Shown: piece by piece, positions 1-9,360 of the stretch
Layout of the letters: each line of letters starts with the position of its first letter
How positions within the stretch are numbered: the stretch's first letter is position 1
NCBI GenBank assembly: GCA_900548905.1
Contig: URMK01000019.1
Coordinates: forward strand, 38,544-102,543
From: an uncultured Lachnospiraceae bacterium
GTDB taxonomy: Bacteria; Bacillota; Clostridia; Lachnospirales; Lachnospiraceae
Direction of reading: 5' to 3'
DNA: 64,000 nucleotides
Translations under genes and position numbers: made by a program
The notes under the pieces: model-generated
The model's database searches: none
What the model was told of the DNA's origin: nothing
Seen by the model: the letters and a program-made list of their open reading frames with translations, nothing else

Positions 1-203
1 ATCACTGTGATAAACATCCGCTTAATCATATATTTTTTCGATGGAAGCCCTGCCCAGTACATCTACCGTATCCGATCTCTAATTTTTTGTTTTTCTTGCA
101 ATGTATTCAATCAGGCTGCATGTAAAAAACAAATCATTCTCTTTCTGTTCTTCCCTTCCTGTCATTTCACTCCCCCCCTCTCCGGTTACGAATTCGAGAC
201 ACT
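1..203. other. Left-edge intergenic segment, no gene seen
   Basis: This stretch lies downstream of the GH127 gene stop at 204 (minus strand). I see no convincing ribosome binding site, promoter, terminator hairpin or coding region. A short plus-strand open frame here overlaps the GH127 gene end-on and has no supporting signals. Confidence 0.5.
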
Positions 204-2255
204 TCAGGCTTTCGGCGGAACAAAAGTAATGTTCCTATCGTATCTCCTGTAAAGCCTCCCCTCCCAGCCGGTGAGATCCGTTTCCCCTGCGCCGGTTCCT
301 GCTCCATGGGCGGCAAAACCCGCCGCTTCTTCTTTTCTTTCCTCCCGTACTTCCCCGGCCTTTTGCTGCCGGATCCATACGTTCATTTTGCCTTTTCCCC
401 GGTTATTCCACAAATAATAAGGGAGCGCCCGGAATTTCCCACCTTCTGCGGTTTCGCCTTCTATGATCGAGATGCCGCCGAACAGGGCGGAGTCCGTTAT
501 CTTCAGCTCCCCTTCTCCCAGCAAAACATCTGTCCCCAGCGGATTATCCGTTTCCTCCAGGCAGTACAGAAGCGGGCCTCTCTGAAGGGCTACCCTTCCT
601 GTATCCGCCGTTACGAACGGATGCGCCTCTACCTTGACCGCCGGCAGTTCCATAGAGATCTGTACCACATCGGCATCCTGCCACTCTCTTTCTATCAGAA
701 AATATCCGCTTTCCAAAGGCCAGTCTGCCAGTTCGCCGTTCACCAATACCGTCATTTCCCCGGACCAGGCGGGACGGCGCACTGCCAGAATAAATGACGC
801 CTTCTCCTGCGGATGAAGGACAATACGGTTCGTACCTTTCCAGGGCAGCCCGCACGCTGTCTGCTCCACAGCAAGTTCCAGGCGGCTGCCGTCCCTGCCT
901 TCCATGGTGCCCTCGTAACGGCTGCCCATATGAAGGTTTACATACACTCTGCCTTTGGAAAAGCCATAAATATAGTCCTGCAGGCAGCCCATGATTTTCA
1001 GGAACATAGGCGGACAGCAGGGGCATCCGTGCCAGGACCAGCGTTCTGTCTCTCCATCGCTGATAAGCGGATTTTCATAAAAATAGCGGGTACCGTCCTC
1101 GGACAGGCACGGAAGCACATTATTCATCACCGCACATTCCAGCACATCCATATATTTTCCGTCCCCGAAAGCCCGGTGCATCTCCCCTGCCCAGAATGCA
1201 AGCGCCGCGCCCGCACAGGTTTCCAGGTATGCGTCATTGGGCAGATCATACTGGTAGCCGAACCGTTCCTCATTATGGACGGCCCCGATACCTCCGCTGA
1301 TATGCAGCTTGGTATGCTCCATATTATCCCACAGCCTGACAGCGGCCCGGAGGTAACTGTTATCCGCTTCCTCCGTCTCAATCCCCAGCGCCGTAAGGCC
1401 GGTATACATCAATGCCGCCCGGACGGCATGGCCCACCACCTCCGACTGCTCCGTAATCCGGCAGTGATCCTGGGAATATTCTCCCATATAATGAGGCATG
1501 GAATACCGGTCATGATGCACGCCTCTGTGATCCATCCAGAATTTCACCAGCCGGTAATACCGCTCAGGCTGCACACAGATCCCGTATTCCTGTTCCATGT
1601 CACCGGAAAGCCCCGGTTCCTCCCGGAAAAGGCAATACAATTTTATCACCGCTTCCTCTGCCAGGGAATGGGCCGGCACGATATTTTTGCCGGGATAGCC
1701 GGGAGTGCCGGGATCCAGAACCATCACGTTGCACATACCGTTCACCGCTTTTACGGCGCAGCTTAACAGGCGCTTCTTTCCGGTGGCTCTGTAATAATGG
1801 ATCCCCGCCTCCGTAAGACAGCCGATATTATAGGTTTCATGCTGCCATATCAGGCTTCCGCCGTTACCGCCCCATCTTTTGCCGGGGCAGATCAGAGTGG
1901 TATAGGTATTGATGTATCCGTCCGGATCCTTTTCCTGGGCCGCCGCGATAATCTCCGCATAGGCTTCTATTTTCTTATCCAGCTTCTCATCGAAATTCAC
2001 AGCGATAATATCGCTGATACCCCGGATCACTTCACAGATCAGCCCGTCATACCAGGGCGGCCCCACATGGCGGCCGCCTTTTCCTTCGATGACCCACTCG
2101 TAATTTTTCATGATGCCTTCTTCGTGATCCTTTTCAAACTTCTCCAAAACATCCCAGACCGTTACTTGATGGATTTTGTAAAGCTGTCCGGCCCAGAAGC
2201 CCTCCGTCATTTTAACCTGCCTGTGGGCAGGCCGTTCCACTGCTATGTTACTCAT
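204..2255 (-). CDS. GH127 family beta-L-arabinofuranosidase
   Basis: A 683-residue glycoside hydrolase of the GH127 (formerly DUF1680) family, which releases L-arabinofuranose from beta-linked arabino-oligosaccharides. Seen in the sequence: a GGIGA...ERFG segment with the predicted acid/base Glu330, an ETC motif (Glu345, Cys347) and a CPCC motif (Cys413, Cys414). In this family the Glu/Cys set binds zinc and one Cys of the CC pair is the nucleophile. No signal peptide is visible, so it probably acts in the cytoplasm. ATG start with GGAGG just upstream. It is the last gene of a two-component system/binding protein/permease run, so it likely processes the imported sugar. The exact substrate is inferred. 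Confidence 0.87.
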   Translation of the reverse strand: MSNIAVERPAHRQVKMTEGFWAGQLYKIHQVTVWDVLEKFEKDHEEGIMKNYEWVIEGKGGRHVGPPWYDGLICEVIRGISDIIAVNFDEKLDKKIEAYAEIIAAAQEKDPDGYINTYTTLICPGKRWGGNGGSLIWQHETYNIGCLTEAGIHYYRATGKKRLLSCAVKAVNGMCNVMVLDPGTPGYPGKNIVPAHSLAEEAVIKLYCLFREEPGLSGDMEQEYGICVQPERYYRLVKFWMDHRGVHHDRYSMPHYMGEYSQDHCRITEQSEVVGHAVRAALMYTGLTALGIETEEADNSYLRAAVRLWDNMEHTKLHISGGIGAVHNEERFGYQYDLPNDAYLETCAGAALAFWAGEMHRAFGDGKYMDVLECAVMNNVLPCLSEDGTRYFYENPLISDGETERWSWHGCPCCPPMFLKIMGCLQDYIYGFSKGRVYVNLHMGSRYEGTMEGRDGSRLELAVEQTACGLPWKGTNRIVLHPQEKASFILAVRRPAWSGEMTVLVNGELADWPLESGYFLIEREWQDADVVQISMELPAVKVEAHPFVTADTGRVALQRGPLLYCLEETDNPLGTDVLLGEGELKITDSALFGGISIIEGETAEGGKFRALPYYLWNNRGKGKMNVWIRQQKAGEVREERKEEAAGFAAHGAGTGAGETDLTGWEGRLYRRYDRNITFVPPKA

Positions 2256-2327
2256 TTCCCACTCCTCCTGCTGTTTGGCAACCGTCCGGACTTGCCTGAA
2301 CCGTTACCTTGTTTTTACAGTAACCGT

Positions 2328-3161
2328 TTACCCCTTAATACCTGTTGTTGCAATGCCTTCCAAAATATGCTTCTGTCCGAAAAAGAAGACGATGACGGCA
2401 GGCGTCAGCACAAGTACGGAAGCCGCCATAAGAAGATGCCACTGCGCGCCGTAGCTTCCCTGGAAAAGCTGTAACCCCAGGGACAGCGTATATTTCTTCT
2501 CTTCATTCAGATAAATCAAAGGACCCATAAAATCATTCCAGCTGCCAAGGAAAGAAAAAATGCCCACCACTACCATGGCTGATTTGGACAACGGAAGGAT
2601 GATTTTCCAATAGACCCTGAAGTAGGATGCCCCGTCCACATAGGCCGCCTCGTCCAGCTCCCTGGGGATGCTGAGGAAAAACTGGCGGAACAGGAAAATA
2701 TTATAAACACTTCCGCCGAACCAGATAGGGACAGCCAATGGAACCAGGGAATTGGTAAAACCCAGCCTGGACCACATGACAAACGTAGGTATCATTGTCA
2801 CGATGGAAGGCATCATAAGGCTGGTCAGTACGAGCATGAACACCTTATCCCTGCCCGGCCAGCGCAGCCTGGAAAAGCTGAAAGCACAAAGGGAGGCGGC
2901 GAGTATGGATCCTGCTACATTTGAAATTACCACAATAAGGGTATTCAGTAAATACCGGAAATAGGGCATGACCTCCAGGGCATCCTGATAATTGGTAAAA
3001 ACCACGGGATCCGGTATCATAATAGGCGGCATGACAAATATCTGTGCCATATCCATAAACGAGCTTCGCAGCATCCAGTAAAAGGGAAAAAGGCAAATCA
3101 GTGATCCCGCCGTCAGGAACAGATAAAGGACCGCCTTTCCCCATCTCTTTTTCTGCTTCAT
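2328..3161 (-). CDS. Sugar ABC transporter permease, MalG type
   Basis: A 277-residue inner-membrane permease of the CUT1 carbohydrate ABC family. It has about six hydrophobic segments, beginning with an N-terminal helix around residues 12-30. The cytoplasmic EAA loop (DEAAYVDGAS... through a later LPLSK) that docks on the ATPase is intact. Its ATG overlaps the stop of the upstream MalF-type gene as ATGA, so the two are probably translationally coupled. GGAGGTG precedes the start. No ATPase gene lies nearby; such modules commonly share a genomic MsmX-type ATPase. Confident as a sugar permease; the sugar is inferred from the adjacent GH127 gene. Confidence 0.9.
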   Translation of the reverse strand: MKQKKRWGKAVLYLFLTAGSLICLFPFYWMLRSSFMDMAQIFVMPPIMIPDPVVFTNYQDALEVMPYFRYLLNTLIVVISNVAGSILAASLCAFSFSRLRWPGRDKVFMLVLTSLMMPSIVTMIPTFVMWSRLGFTNSLVPLAVPIWFGGSVYNIFLFRQFFLSIPRELDEAAYVDGASYFRVYWKIILPLSKSAMVVVGIFSFLGSWNDFMGPLIYLNEEKKYTLSLGLQLFQGSYGAQWHLLMAASVLVLTPAVIVFFFGQKHILEGIATTGIKG

Positions 3162-4060
3162 TTATTCTTCACCTCCCCTTCATAAAACACCCACATCGCT
3201 GAAGATTTGAATACCAGCATCGTCATGATGAGGATGATGAGGAACAGGATCCATCCCAGCGCGGAGGCATTTCCCAGGTTCCCATACTGGAAGGCCTCTT
3301 TGTACATATAGTATACATAAAACAGCGTGGAATTGTTCGGCCCGCCGCTGGTCATGATATAAGCCTGGCTGAATACCTGGAAGCTCCCGATAAAGCTCAT
3401 GATCAGATTGAAAAAAATAGTGGGGGAGACCATAGGCAGCGTTACACTTTTCAGCTTATGGAACCAGTTTCCCCCGTCCACTTCCACGGATTCATATAAT
3501 TCCTTCGGGACATTCTGCAGCCCCGCCAGGAATATCACCACGGTCCCGCCCACCGTCCACAGGCTCATCAGCGCCAGGGAGGGGATTACTGTTTTTTCAT
3601 CATAAATCCACCGGCTGGCGGGGAGGTGAAGGACATGTAATATGGCATTCAGGATTCCCGTATCCGGATCGAACATCATCATCCAGACAATGGAGGACGC
3701 CACGGCCGGCACGATGGTCGGCAGATAAAAAATGGTACGGAACAGGGATCTCCCTTTGATATTGGCATTCAGCACCAGCGCAATGCTGAAGGCGAACAGA
3801 ATCTGGAGCGGTACGCTCAAAAGTACATAATAGGCCGTAACCCCCAGCGATTTATAAAAATAAATATCCGTCCCGTCAAACAGATGTTTAAAATTCTCCA
3901 TTCCCACAAAATGCGTTTCCGCCCCGATTACATTGTAATCCGTCACACTCAGCACCAGACTTATCACCAGGGGAGAAAGCACAAAAATAAGAAAACCGAG
4001 CATAACCGGCAAGGCGAACAGAATGCCGAAAAACGCTTCCTTTCTCCTTCTCTTTGTCAT
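3158..4060 (-). CDS. Sugar ABC transporter permease, MalF type
   Basis: A 300-residue membrane permease that pairs with the MalG-type protein encoded immediately downstream (4-base overlap). The N-terminal transmembrane helix (about residues 10-35) follows a basic KRRRK stretch. The EAA-type loop reads ELYESVEVDGGN followed by TLPMVSPT. It sits 3' of the binding-protein gene and is separated from it by a perfect 12-bp stem-loop (4081-4108), which fits a lower expression level for the permeases than for the binding protein. Confidence 0.9.
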   Translation of the reverse strand: MTKRRRKEAFFGILFALPVMLGFLIFVLSPLVISLVLSVTDYNVIGAETHFVGMENFKHLFDGTDIYFYKSLGVTAYYVLLSVPLQILFAFSIALVLNANIKGRSLFRTIFYLPTIVPAVASSIVWMMMFDPDTGILNAILHVLHLPASRWIYDEKTVIPSLALMSLWTVGGTVVIFLAGLQNVPKELYESVEVDGGNWFHKLKSVTLPMVSPTIFFNLIMSFIGSFQVFSQAYIMTSGGPNNSTLFYVYYMYKEAFQYGNLGNASALGWILFLIILIMTMLVFKSSAMWVFYEGEVKNK

Positions 4061-4080
4061 ACGGCAAACTCCTTTCTTGT

Positions 4081-4108
4081 AAAACAGCCGGGAAAACCCG
4101 GCTGTTTT
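4081..4108 (-). terminator. Intercistronic stem-loop between binding-protein and permease genes
   Basis: Perfect inverted repeat AAAACAGCCGGG / CCCGGCTGTTTT with an AAAA loop, between the stop of the binding-protein gene and the start of the MalF-type gene. On the minus strand the stem ends in TTTT, so it could act as a partial terminator or as an mRNA-stabilising 3' hairpin. Similar hairpins occupy the same position in three other modules of this window. Confidence 0.75.
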
Positions 4109-4112
4109 ATGG

Positions 4113-5540
4113 TTAAGGTCTGGGGTATTTCCCCTGCACCTGTGCGTTCATCTGTTCCTCAACGGAAGCAATGGCTTCCTCCACCGTCATTTCACCCAGC
4201 CAGACCTTATCCAGCTTGGGATTCAGGACATCCATAATTTTGGGGAAATTCTTTATGGAATAGGTCAGTGCAGGCTCCCCGTTCTTAAATCCGTTGTTCA
4301 TAATGGCATCCACATAGCCTTCGGGATGTGCCGGATTGTTTCTTGCCCAACGGTCGATGAGCGCTTCCTCCTCATACCACTCCCTGAGAACGGGCATCCA
4401 CAGGCCGGTTTCGATCAGCTCCATGGTATATTCCGTATTCATGAACGCCTTCTGCAGCTCCCAGGCTTCCTTGGGATGCTGGGTTGTTTCAAAGACCACC
4501 ACCGGCTCCCCCATAGCAATGGTCATGGGCTTATCATACATTTTGGGCGGGATTCCCACACCGAAATTCACTTTATTTGCCGATATTTCCTGGAGTGCCC
4601 ACTGTCCGTCCCATACCATAGCCACCTTCCTGGATGCCAGGGCGGTAGCTCCTCCCGGCAGATTTTTGGACTGGACCGGTGAAGGCGCCACATGGTATTT
4701 GGTGATTAAGTCGGCGAAGTTCTGCATGGCCTCCGCCCCTTTTGTGTCCAGAAGATTCACTGCGGTTCCATCCTCATTCAGGAAATCCTGTCCGCAGTAA
4801 GCCATGGCATAGCTCACCATATTGGCCCCGCTGGGTGCGAAAAGCCCGAACTGCTTGATATTTTTCGGATCAAAATCCGGATCCTTGGCGTTTCTTCCCT
4901 GATTGTCAATAGTAAGCGTCCGGCATACATCCAGGAACTCTTCCCAGGTCCATGCCTCTTCTTCTGTGGAAGGTACCGTAATGCCTGCCTCCGCAAACAC
5001 ATCCTTGTTATAAAAAAGGCCGAATATTTCCAGGGAACCGTTGACACCGCATGCTTTTCCGTCATCCCACCAGTAAACGACCTGGGAGAGGATATCTTCT
5101 ATATTAATATCCGGGTCATCGGCTGCAAAATCCATCATATTTTTCAGTTTCCCCTCGGATGCCCACTGCAGCGCGGTATCCCCGTTCAGCAGCGCCACAT
5201 CCGGCCCCTGGTTGGCGGCGATCATGGTGGTCAGCTTGGTATTATAATCCGTGGGAATATGGATGTATTCCACCTCCACATTGGGATGTGTCTTTTCAAA
5301 CTGATCGATAACGTTCTGGGTTGTTTTCTTTTCCTGGGGACCGCCCCAGCCGGTATAGCGGAGGACAATTTTCTCGCCGCTGTCCGCGGATTCCGGGGAC
5401 TGGGCCTCCTGCGCTTCTCCTCCCGGAGCTTCCTGCAATTTTCTATCCGCCTCTCCTGCCGTGGGTTCCTTTCCCCCGCAGCCTTGTATGCCAAATAGCA
5501 GCACCGATGCCAACAGACAAGCTATTATTTTTTTCTTCAT
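4113..5540 (-). CDS. Extracellular sugar-binding lipoprotein (family 1)
   Basis: A 475-residue periplasmic-binding-protein-fold lipoprotein. A short basic N-terminus and hydrophobic stretch end in a lipobox, FGIQGC, with the predicted lipidated Cys21, followed by a low-complexity Gly/Glu linker. The mature part (LRYTGWGGPQ..., VEVEYIHIPTDY...) is typical of family 1 sugar-binding proteins. It would capture the sugar outside the cell and hand it to the MalF/MalG pair encoded downstream. It follows the sensor kinase gene by 170 bases, which hold a separate promoter-like -10 element at 5623-5628. Likely activated by the adjacent YesN-type regulator. Confidence 0.9.
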   Translation of the reverse strand: MKKKIIACLLASVLLFGIQGCGGKEPTAGEADRKLQEAPGGEAQEAQSPESADSGEKIVLRYTGWGGPQEKKTTQNVIDQFEKTHPNVEVEYIHIPTDYNTKLTTMIAANQGPDVALLNGDTALQWASEGKLKNMMDFAADDPDINIEDILSQVVYWWDDGKACGVNGSLEIFGLFYNKDVFAEAGITVPSTEEEAWTWEEFLDVCRTLTIDNQGRNAKDPDFDPKNIKQFGLFAPSGANMVSYAMAYCGQDFLNEDGTAVNLLDTKGAEAMQNFADLITKYHVAPSPVQSKNLPGGATALASRKVAMVWDGQWALQEISANKVNFGVGIPPKMYDKPMTIAMGEPVVVFETTQHPKEAWELQKAFMNTEYTMELIETGLWMPVLREWYEEEALIDRWARNNPAHPEGYVDAIMNNGFKNGEPALTYSIKNFPKIMDVLNPKLDKVWLGEMTVEEAIASVEEQMNAQVQGKYPRP

Positions 5541-5622
5541 TTCATACCTCCCGGTTTTCTAAAGCTTACTGATAAGTAACCCGGGATTTTATGCGGCCGC
5601 TTTCCATCCCTGTTATGGTCTT

Positions 5623-5628
5623 ATTATA
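5623..5628 (-). promoter_or_regulatory. -10 element for the binding protein/permease/GH127 operon
   Basis: On the minus strand this reads TATAAT, about 80 bases upstream of the binding-protein start. The sequence 17 bases further up is a poor match to TTGACA. A good -10 with a weak -35 is what one expects of a promoter that needs an activator, here plausibly the response regulator encoded at 7515-9128. Confidence 0.5.
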
Positions 5629-5710
5629 GCTTTCATCGGGAAGCCGGGATATTCTAACATTTTAAGCTGGTGGACAATTTTAGGATCAGGGGCGGATGGC
5701 GCCGGTCTTT

Positions 5711-7522
5711 TTACCTGTCCCCTTCCGGATCCGGCAGCGGAATACGAATCCGGATACAGGTCCCTTCCCCCGGCCGGGTCTCAATCTGCATACACCCCTT
5801 TTCCCCATATAAAAGCTGGATACGCCGCCGCGTATTTTCCAGGCCGATACGGTGGTAATCCCCCTGCATGGCTTTTTCTATCTCTTCCCCGCTCATCCCC
5901 CGGCCGTTATCCTCCACTTCCAAAAGGATCGCATCGGTTTCAATGGTGCCGCGTATCCACAGAAGCCCCCCGTTTTTCATATCCCGGAAGCCATGGACCA
6001 CCGCGTTTTCCACCAGCGGCTGGAGCAGGAGCTTTGGTACGCTGTACTGTCCCAGTTCTCCGTCCACCTCATAAACCACCTGGAATTTTCCTTCGAAACG
6101 CATTTCCATAATGTGCAGGTAATTCTGCAGCCACAGATATTCCTCACGAAAGGCCGCCAGCTCCTGCTTGTTCCGGAAGGTATACTGCAGCATGTCGGAA
6201 AGACAGAGGAGCATCCTGCTGATTTCCTCTTTCCCTTCCTCCAGAGCCATCATATTGATAATATTCAGCGTGTTATACAGAAAATGCGGATTCATCTGCA
6301 GATTCAGCGCCATGATTTCCGACTCTCTGTTGCGGATCTCACTCTCATAATTTTCTTCTATGAGTATCCGGATTTGTTCACTCATATCATTATATTTTTC
6401 CGTCAGATATTGAAGCTCATCCATCCCGCTGGTTGCCAGCCTCACACTGAAATCCCCTTTTCCCACCTGCTTCATGGCTCCTACCAGCTTTTCGACGGGA
6501 AGCGTTATTTTGCGGGCAAAGATTTTGGAAACGAGCATAGCGAGAAGGAAAATAAGAATACACAGAAAAACCGTGAGCGTCTGGAGGCTGACCACATTAT
6601 GTACCAGGGCCTTTACCGGCGTTATGGAGGCGAATACCCAGCCGGTCACCTGGGATACCTCATAACAGACCAGTACCTTCTCCCCCTGGTACTGCAGAAG
6701 CATGCTGCCGGTCTTATCCGTGATATGCCAAAGCCAGGGAAGCTCCTGTGTGGTGCCCGCTTTGGCGGCGTCGGAATGGGAAACAATTTCCCCTTTCGGG
6801 GAGGAAATGCAGAACTGGGAATCGTCAACGGAATTGCTGGCTTCAAACATTTCCCGGATCAGGTTATCCCGGAAGCTGATGACCAGCACCGCGTTGAAAT
6901 CCTCCGAAAGCGCCCTGGTTTCCGACGGCTTTTCCGGATCAATAAACGTAGGGTTCAGGGGCTGTATCATGGAATAGACCGTGGGGTTTTCCACGGCATA
7001 ATCCAGACCGAAGGTATCCTGCACCACATAGGTGGGCACCCACTGCGCTTCCCCTCTGCGTTCCCGCAGGCTTTCCCACAGCGTGGAGGAGAAAAAGTTG
7101 GCAACCGGCACCTTCAGCTGGGAATTATCGCCGAAAATAAATTTCTCCGTCATGATTGTGGTGGTGACGATATCCTCATCCACAAAATATTTCTGCAGGA
7201 TGGCCTGGATTTTCTTATCCTTGACAAGCAGCTCCGAATCCGGCACCGTATCCACATCACTCAACAGCCGGTACATATCGGCATCCACGTTGAGATTTAC
7301 CGCGCTTTCCTGAATGTATCCCATCTGCCTGTCAATCAGCTGGGTGTTTTTCACCACCACATCCAGAATGTTTTTCTTGGCGATATCTATGATGCTGTGA
7401 TAGGACACCCAATAATAAGCGATGCCGATAATCAGGGAAGGGATCAGAATCAGAAAAATAAAGCACAGTCTCAGCTTATTCTGCAGATTCAGGCTGTTGA
7501 AACAGGTTCTCAGCTTATTCAT
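5711..7522 (-). CDS. YesM-type sensor histidine kinase
   Basis: A 603-residue membrane sensor kinase. It has a first transmembrane helix around residues 18-38, an extracytoplasmic sensing region of about 260 residues, a second helix near residue 315, then a HAMP segment. The His-kinase motif NPHFLYNTL carries the phosphorylated His413, and the ATPase domain has N-box QPLVENAVVHG and G-box VEDNGRGM. Its start overlaps the 3' end of the response-regulator gene by 8 bases, so the pair is co-translated. By family analogy it senses an extracellular sugar, or the loaded binding protein, and phosphorylates the adjacent regulator. Confidence 0.93.
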   Translation of the reverse strand: MNKLRTCFNSLNLQNKLRLCFIFLILIPSLIIGIAYYWVSYHSIIDIAKKNILDVVVKNTQLIDRQMGYIQESAVNLNVDADMYRLLSDVDTVPDSELLVKDKKIQAILQKYFVDEDIVTTTIMTEKFIFGDNSQLKVPVANFFSSTLWESLRERRGEAQWVPTYVVQDTFGLDYAVENPTVYSMIQPLNPTFIDPEKPSETRALSEDFNAVLVISFRDNLIREMFEASNSVDDSQFCISSPKGEIVSHSDAAKAGTTQELPWLWHITDKTGSMLLQYQGEKVLVCYEVSQVTGWVFASITPVKALVHNVVSLQTLTVFLCILIFLLAMLVSKIFARKITLPVEKLVGAMKQVGKGDFSVRLATSGMDELQYLTEKYNDMSEQIRILIEENYESEIRNRESEIMALNLQMNPHFLYNTLNIINMMALEEGKEEISRMLLCLSDMLQYTFRNKQELAAFREEYLWLQNYLHIMEMRFEGKFQVVYEVDGELGQYSVPKLLLQPLVENAVVHGFRDMKNGGLLWIRGTIETDAILLEVEDNGRGMSGEEIEKAMQGDYHRIGLENTRRRIQLLYGEKGCMQIETRPGEGTCIRIRIPLPDPEGDR

Positions 7523-9128
7523 CCGTTTCTCTCCTTAATTTCATAAGTTCATCCCGGAACTGCATGGGCGTGATGCCGTTCTCCCTCTTAAATACCCGGT
7601 TGAAATACTTGACGTCCTCATAGCCCGTTTTCCGGGCAATTTCATATATCCTGCAGTCTGTCTCCTGAAGCATGGCCCTGGCCTTTTTCATGCGTACCTC
7701 AATCAGGTTCCTGGAAAAGCTGTCCCCCGTGGTTTCTTTTACCAGGTTGCTGAAATAGGTAGGGGTCAGCTGGAATACCGCCGAAATCTCCTCCAGAGGG
7801 ATATCTTTTTCATAGTGCTGTTCAATATACGCCCGGAAACGCTCCGCAAAGCCGTTGTTTTTATCCTGCTTTTTTTCCTCCGTCCCGGTGACCAGCAGCT
7901 TCAGCGCACCGTAAAGCTTGTTCCGGAAAGTCTCTATGCTTTTGTCTCCGCATTCCTGCTGCCAGAACCGTTCGAATGCCTCTTCCAGATGGAAATACAG
8001 GGAGATATGCCTAAGCAGGCTCTGCAGGCCGCTCCTAAACCGGGCAGGATCCGGATATCCGCTGTCCAGGCACCGTTCCATAATCCGGTCCGCCAGGCGG
8101 CATGCCAGCGTTAGGTCCGTATTTTTAACCGCATCCTTCAGCGCTTCCTCCTCCGCCAGCCCTATACCGAACTCCCCAGTCCGGCGGGGCAGGATAAAAC
8201 CGGCGGACAGCCTGTCGGCTTCGGGAAAATAGAATCGGTAATCCATCACCATCACCGCACTTTTGTAACATTCCTCTATCTGCAGGAAAAGATCGGCCGC
8301 CGGTTCCCCCAGAACGATCCATAGCTTCCGGTCCCCGCCGGAAAAAGAAGGAAAGGATTCCGGAAGCGCTGCCCGCTCCAGCAGGGCCGCCGCATCCGCT
8401 CCCTCTCTCTTTTCCGTGACCACTGTGACCATGGTGTCCGGGAGCACATGGCTGAAAAAAGACAGGGAATGGCAGGTGATCTGCAGCAGTTCCTTCATCC
8501 ACCACTTCAACTGGTATTTCGCCTCTTCCAGTTCTTCTTTCCCCACCGTGCTGCCCCATTCCTGAAGCCCCTGCAGCCGGGTTATAATGACATTTCCCGG
8601 TTTGCCGCAGGGAATGATTTTTTCCATTTCCTTTTTGTCCGCAGGGGATAATCTGCCATAAACCCACTGGTTGAGCTGCTGCTCCATATAGGCGGGCAGG
8701 GTTATGTCCAGCTGTTTGCGCATTTCATCCTTCTGGCTGGCAAGAAGCCGTTCCTCACGGATTGCCCGGAATGCTTTTTCCAGAACCGCACGCATACGAT
8801 CCGGATTCAGCGGCTTGAGCAGATAGTCCAGCGCTCCCAGAGTCAGCGCTTTCCTTGCATATTCAAATTCTGCATACCCGGTCAGCAGGATTACCTTAAT
8901 CCCCGTTTTTTCCTTTTCCGCCTCTTCCATGAACCGAAGCCCGTCCATCTCAGGCATGCAGATATCGGTTATGATAATATCCGCCCCTTCCCTGTGAAGG
9001 AACTCCAGCGCCTCCGCAGCCGCCGTAAATGCCCATACCATGGCCTCCTCCCGGAATTCCCTCTGCAGAATATTTTTAAGCCCCTTACACTGGCGCACCT
9101 CATCATCAACTACTACTATCCTCCACAT
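7515..9128 (-). CDS. YesN-type response regulator with AraC DNA-binding domain
   Basis: About 537 residues: an N-terminal receiver domain with acidic pocket DDE and phospho-acceptor Asp55 (IITDICMPEMDG), a central region of roughly 300 residues of low similarity, and a C-terminal AraC double helix-turn-helix (EEISAVFQLTPTYFSNLVKE... and IYEIARKTGYEDVKYFNRVFK). The ATG at 9128 is chosen over one nine codons upstream because GGGAGG lies 7 bases before it, and because a promoter at 9164-9192 would start transcription almost at the upstream ATG. Probable activator of the arabinoside operon that follows. Confidence 0.92.
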   Translation of the reverse strand: MWRIVVVDDEVRQCKGLKNILQREFREEAMVWAFTAAAEALEFLHREGADIIITDICMPEMDGLRFMEEAEKEKTGIKVILLTGYAEFEYARKALTLGALDYLLKPLNPDRMRAVLEKAFRAIREERLLASQKDEMRKQLDITLPAYMEQQLNQWVYGRLSPADKKEMEKIIPCGKPGNVIITRLQGLQEWGSTVGKEELEEAKYQLKWWMKELLQITCHSLSFFSHVLPDTMVTVVTEKREGADAAALLERAALPESFPSFSGGDRKLWIVLGEPAADLFLQIEECYKSAVMVMDYRFYFPEADRLSAGFILPRRTGEFGIGLAEEEALKDAVKNTDLTLACRLADRIMERCLDSGYPDPARFRSGLQSLLRHISLYFHLEEAFERFWQQECGDKSIETFRNKLYGALKLLVTGTEEKKQDKNNGFAERFRAYIEQHYEKDIPLEEISAVFQLTPTYFSNLVKETTGDSFSRNLIEVRMKKARAMLQETDCRIYEIARKTGYEDVKYFNRVFKRENGITPMQFRDELMKLRRETDE

Positions 9129-9163
9129 GGCCTGCCCTCCCCGCCTTGCTCCCATTTTTTTTC

Positions 9164-9192
9164 AGTGTAGCACAGTTATTCCGGGATTTCCA
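9164..9192 (-). promoter_or_regulatory. Predicted promoter of the response-regulator/kinase genes
   Basis: On the minus strand: TGGAAA, a 17-base spacer, then TACACT preceded by TGc (extended -10). Transcription would begin near 9157, leaving a leader of about 30 bases. The hexamers are moderate matches, so this is a prediction. Confidence 0.45.
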
Positions 9193-9232
9193 TACGCTTC
9201 CCTTTCCGGGCGGCCATACCGGATCCCGCTTT

Positions 9233-9264
9233 GGTAACGGTTCAGACTTGTCTGAACCGTTACC
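9233..9264. repeat. Perfect palindromic REP-like element
   Basis: GGTAACGGTTCAGA, a CTTG centre, then TCTGAACCGTTACC: a perfect 14-bp inverted repeat between two unrelated minus-strand transcription units. A diverged relative lies near 2276-2307 (only the right arm CTGAACCGTTACC is well kept), and a half copy (GGTAACAGTTCAGAC) near 63946. Three related copies in one window suggest a dispersed intergenic palindrome family, though an operator is possible. Confidence 0.6.
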
Positions 9265-9290
9265 CCGTTTTGAGGAACTGCGTCGGCAAT

Positions 9291-9339
9291 AAAAAAAGAA
9301 AGCATCAAAAGGTGTTTTTCTCCTTCTGACGCTTTCTTT
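9291..9339 (-). terminator. Rho-independent terminator of the LplB-LplC-binding protein operon
   Basis: An 18-bp stem (AAAGAAAGC...TCA...AAGG arms, two G-U pairs in the transcript) with a short loop, followed on the minus strand by a run of T. It lies just past the binding-protein stop at 9361 and ends the minus-strand operon that begins at 12934. Confidence 0.85.
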
Positions 9340-9360
9340 GTAACACGTTTTACCCGGATT

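Noticed and set aside
7..252. 81-residue plus-strand open frame at the left edge
   Set aside because: No ribosome binding site, low-complexity hydrophobic start, and it runs into the antisense of the GH127 gene.
9233..9264. Palindrome as an insertion-sequence end or attachment site
   Set aside because: No transposase, integrase or target duplication is nearby; relatives lie at other intergenic sites, which fits a REP-like element better.
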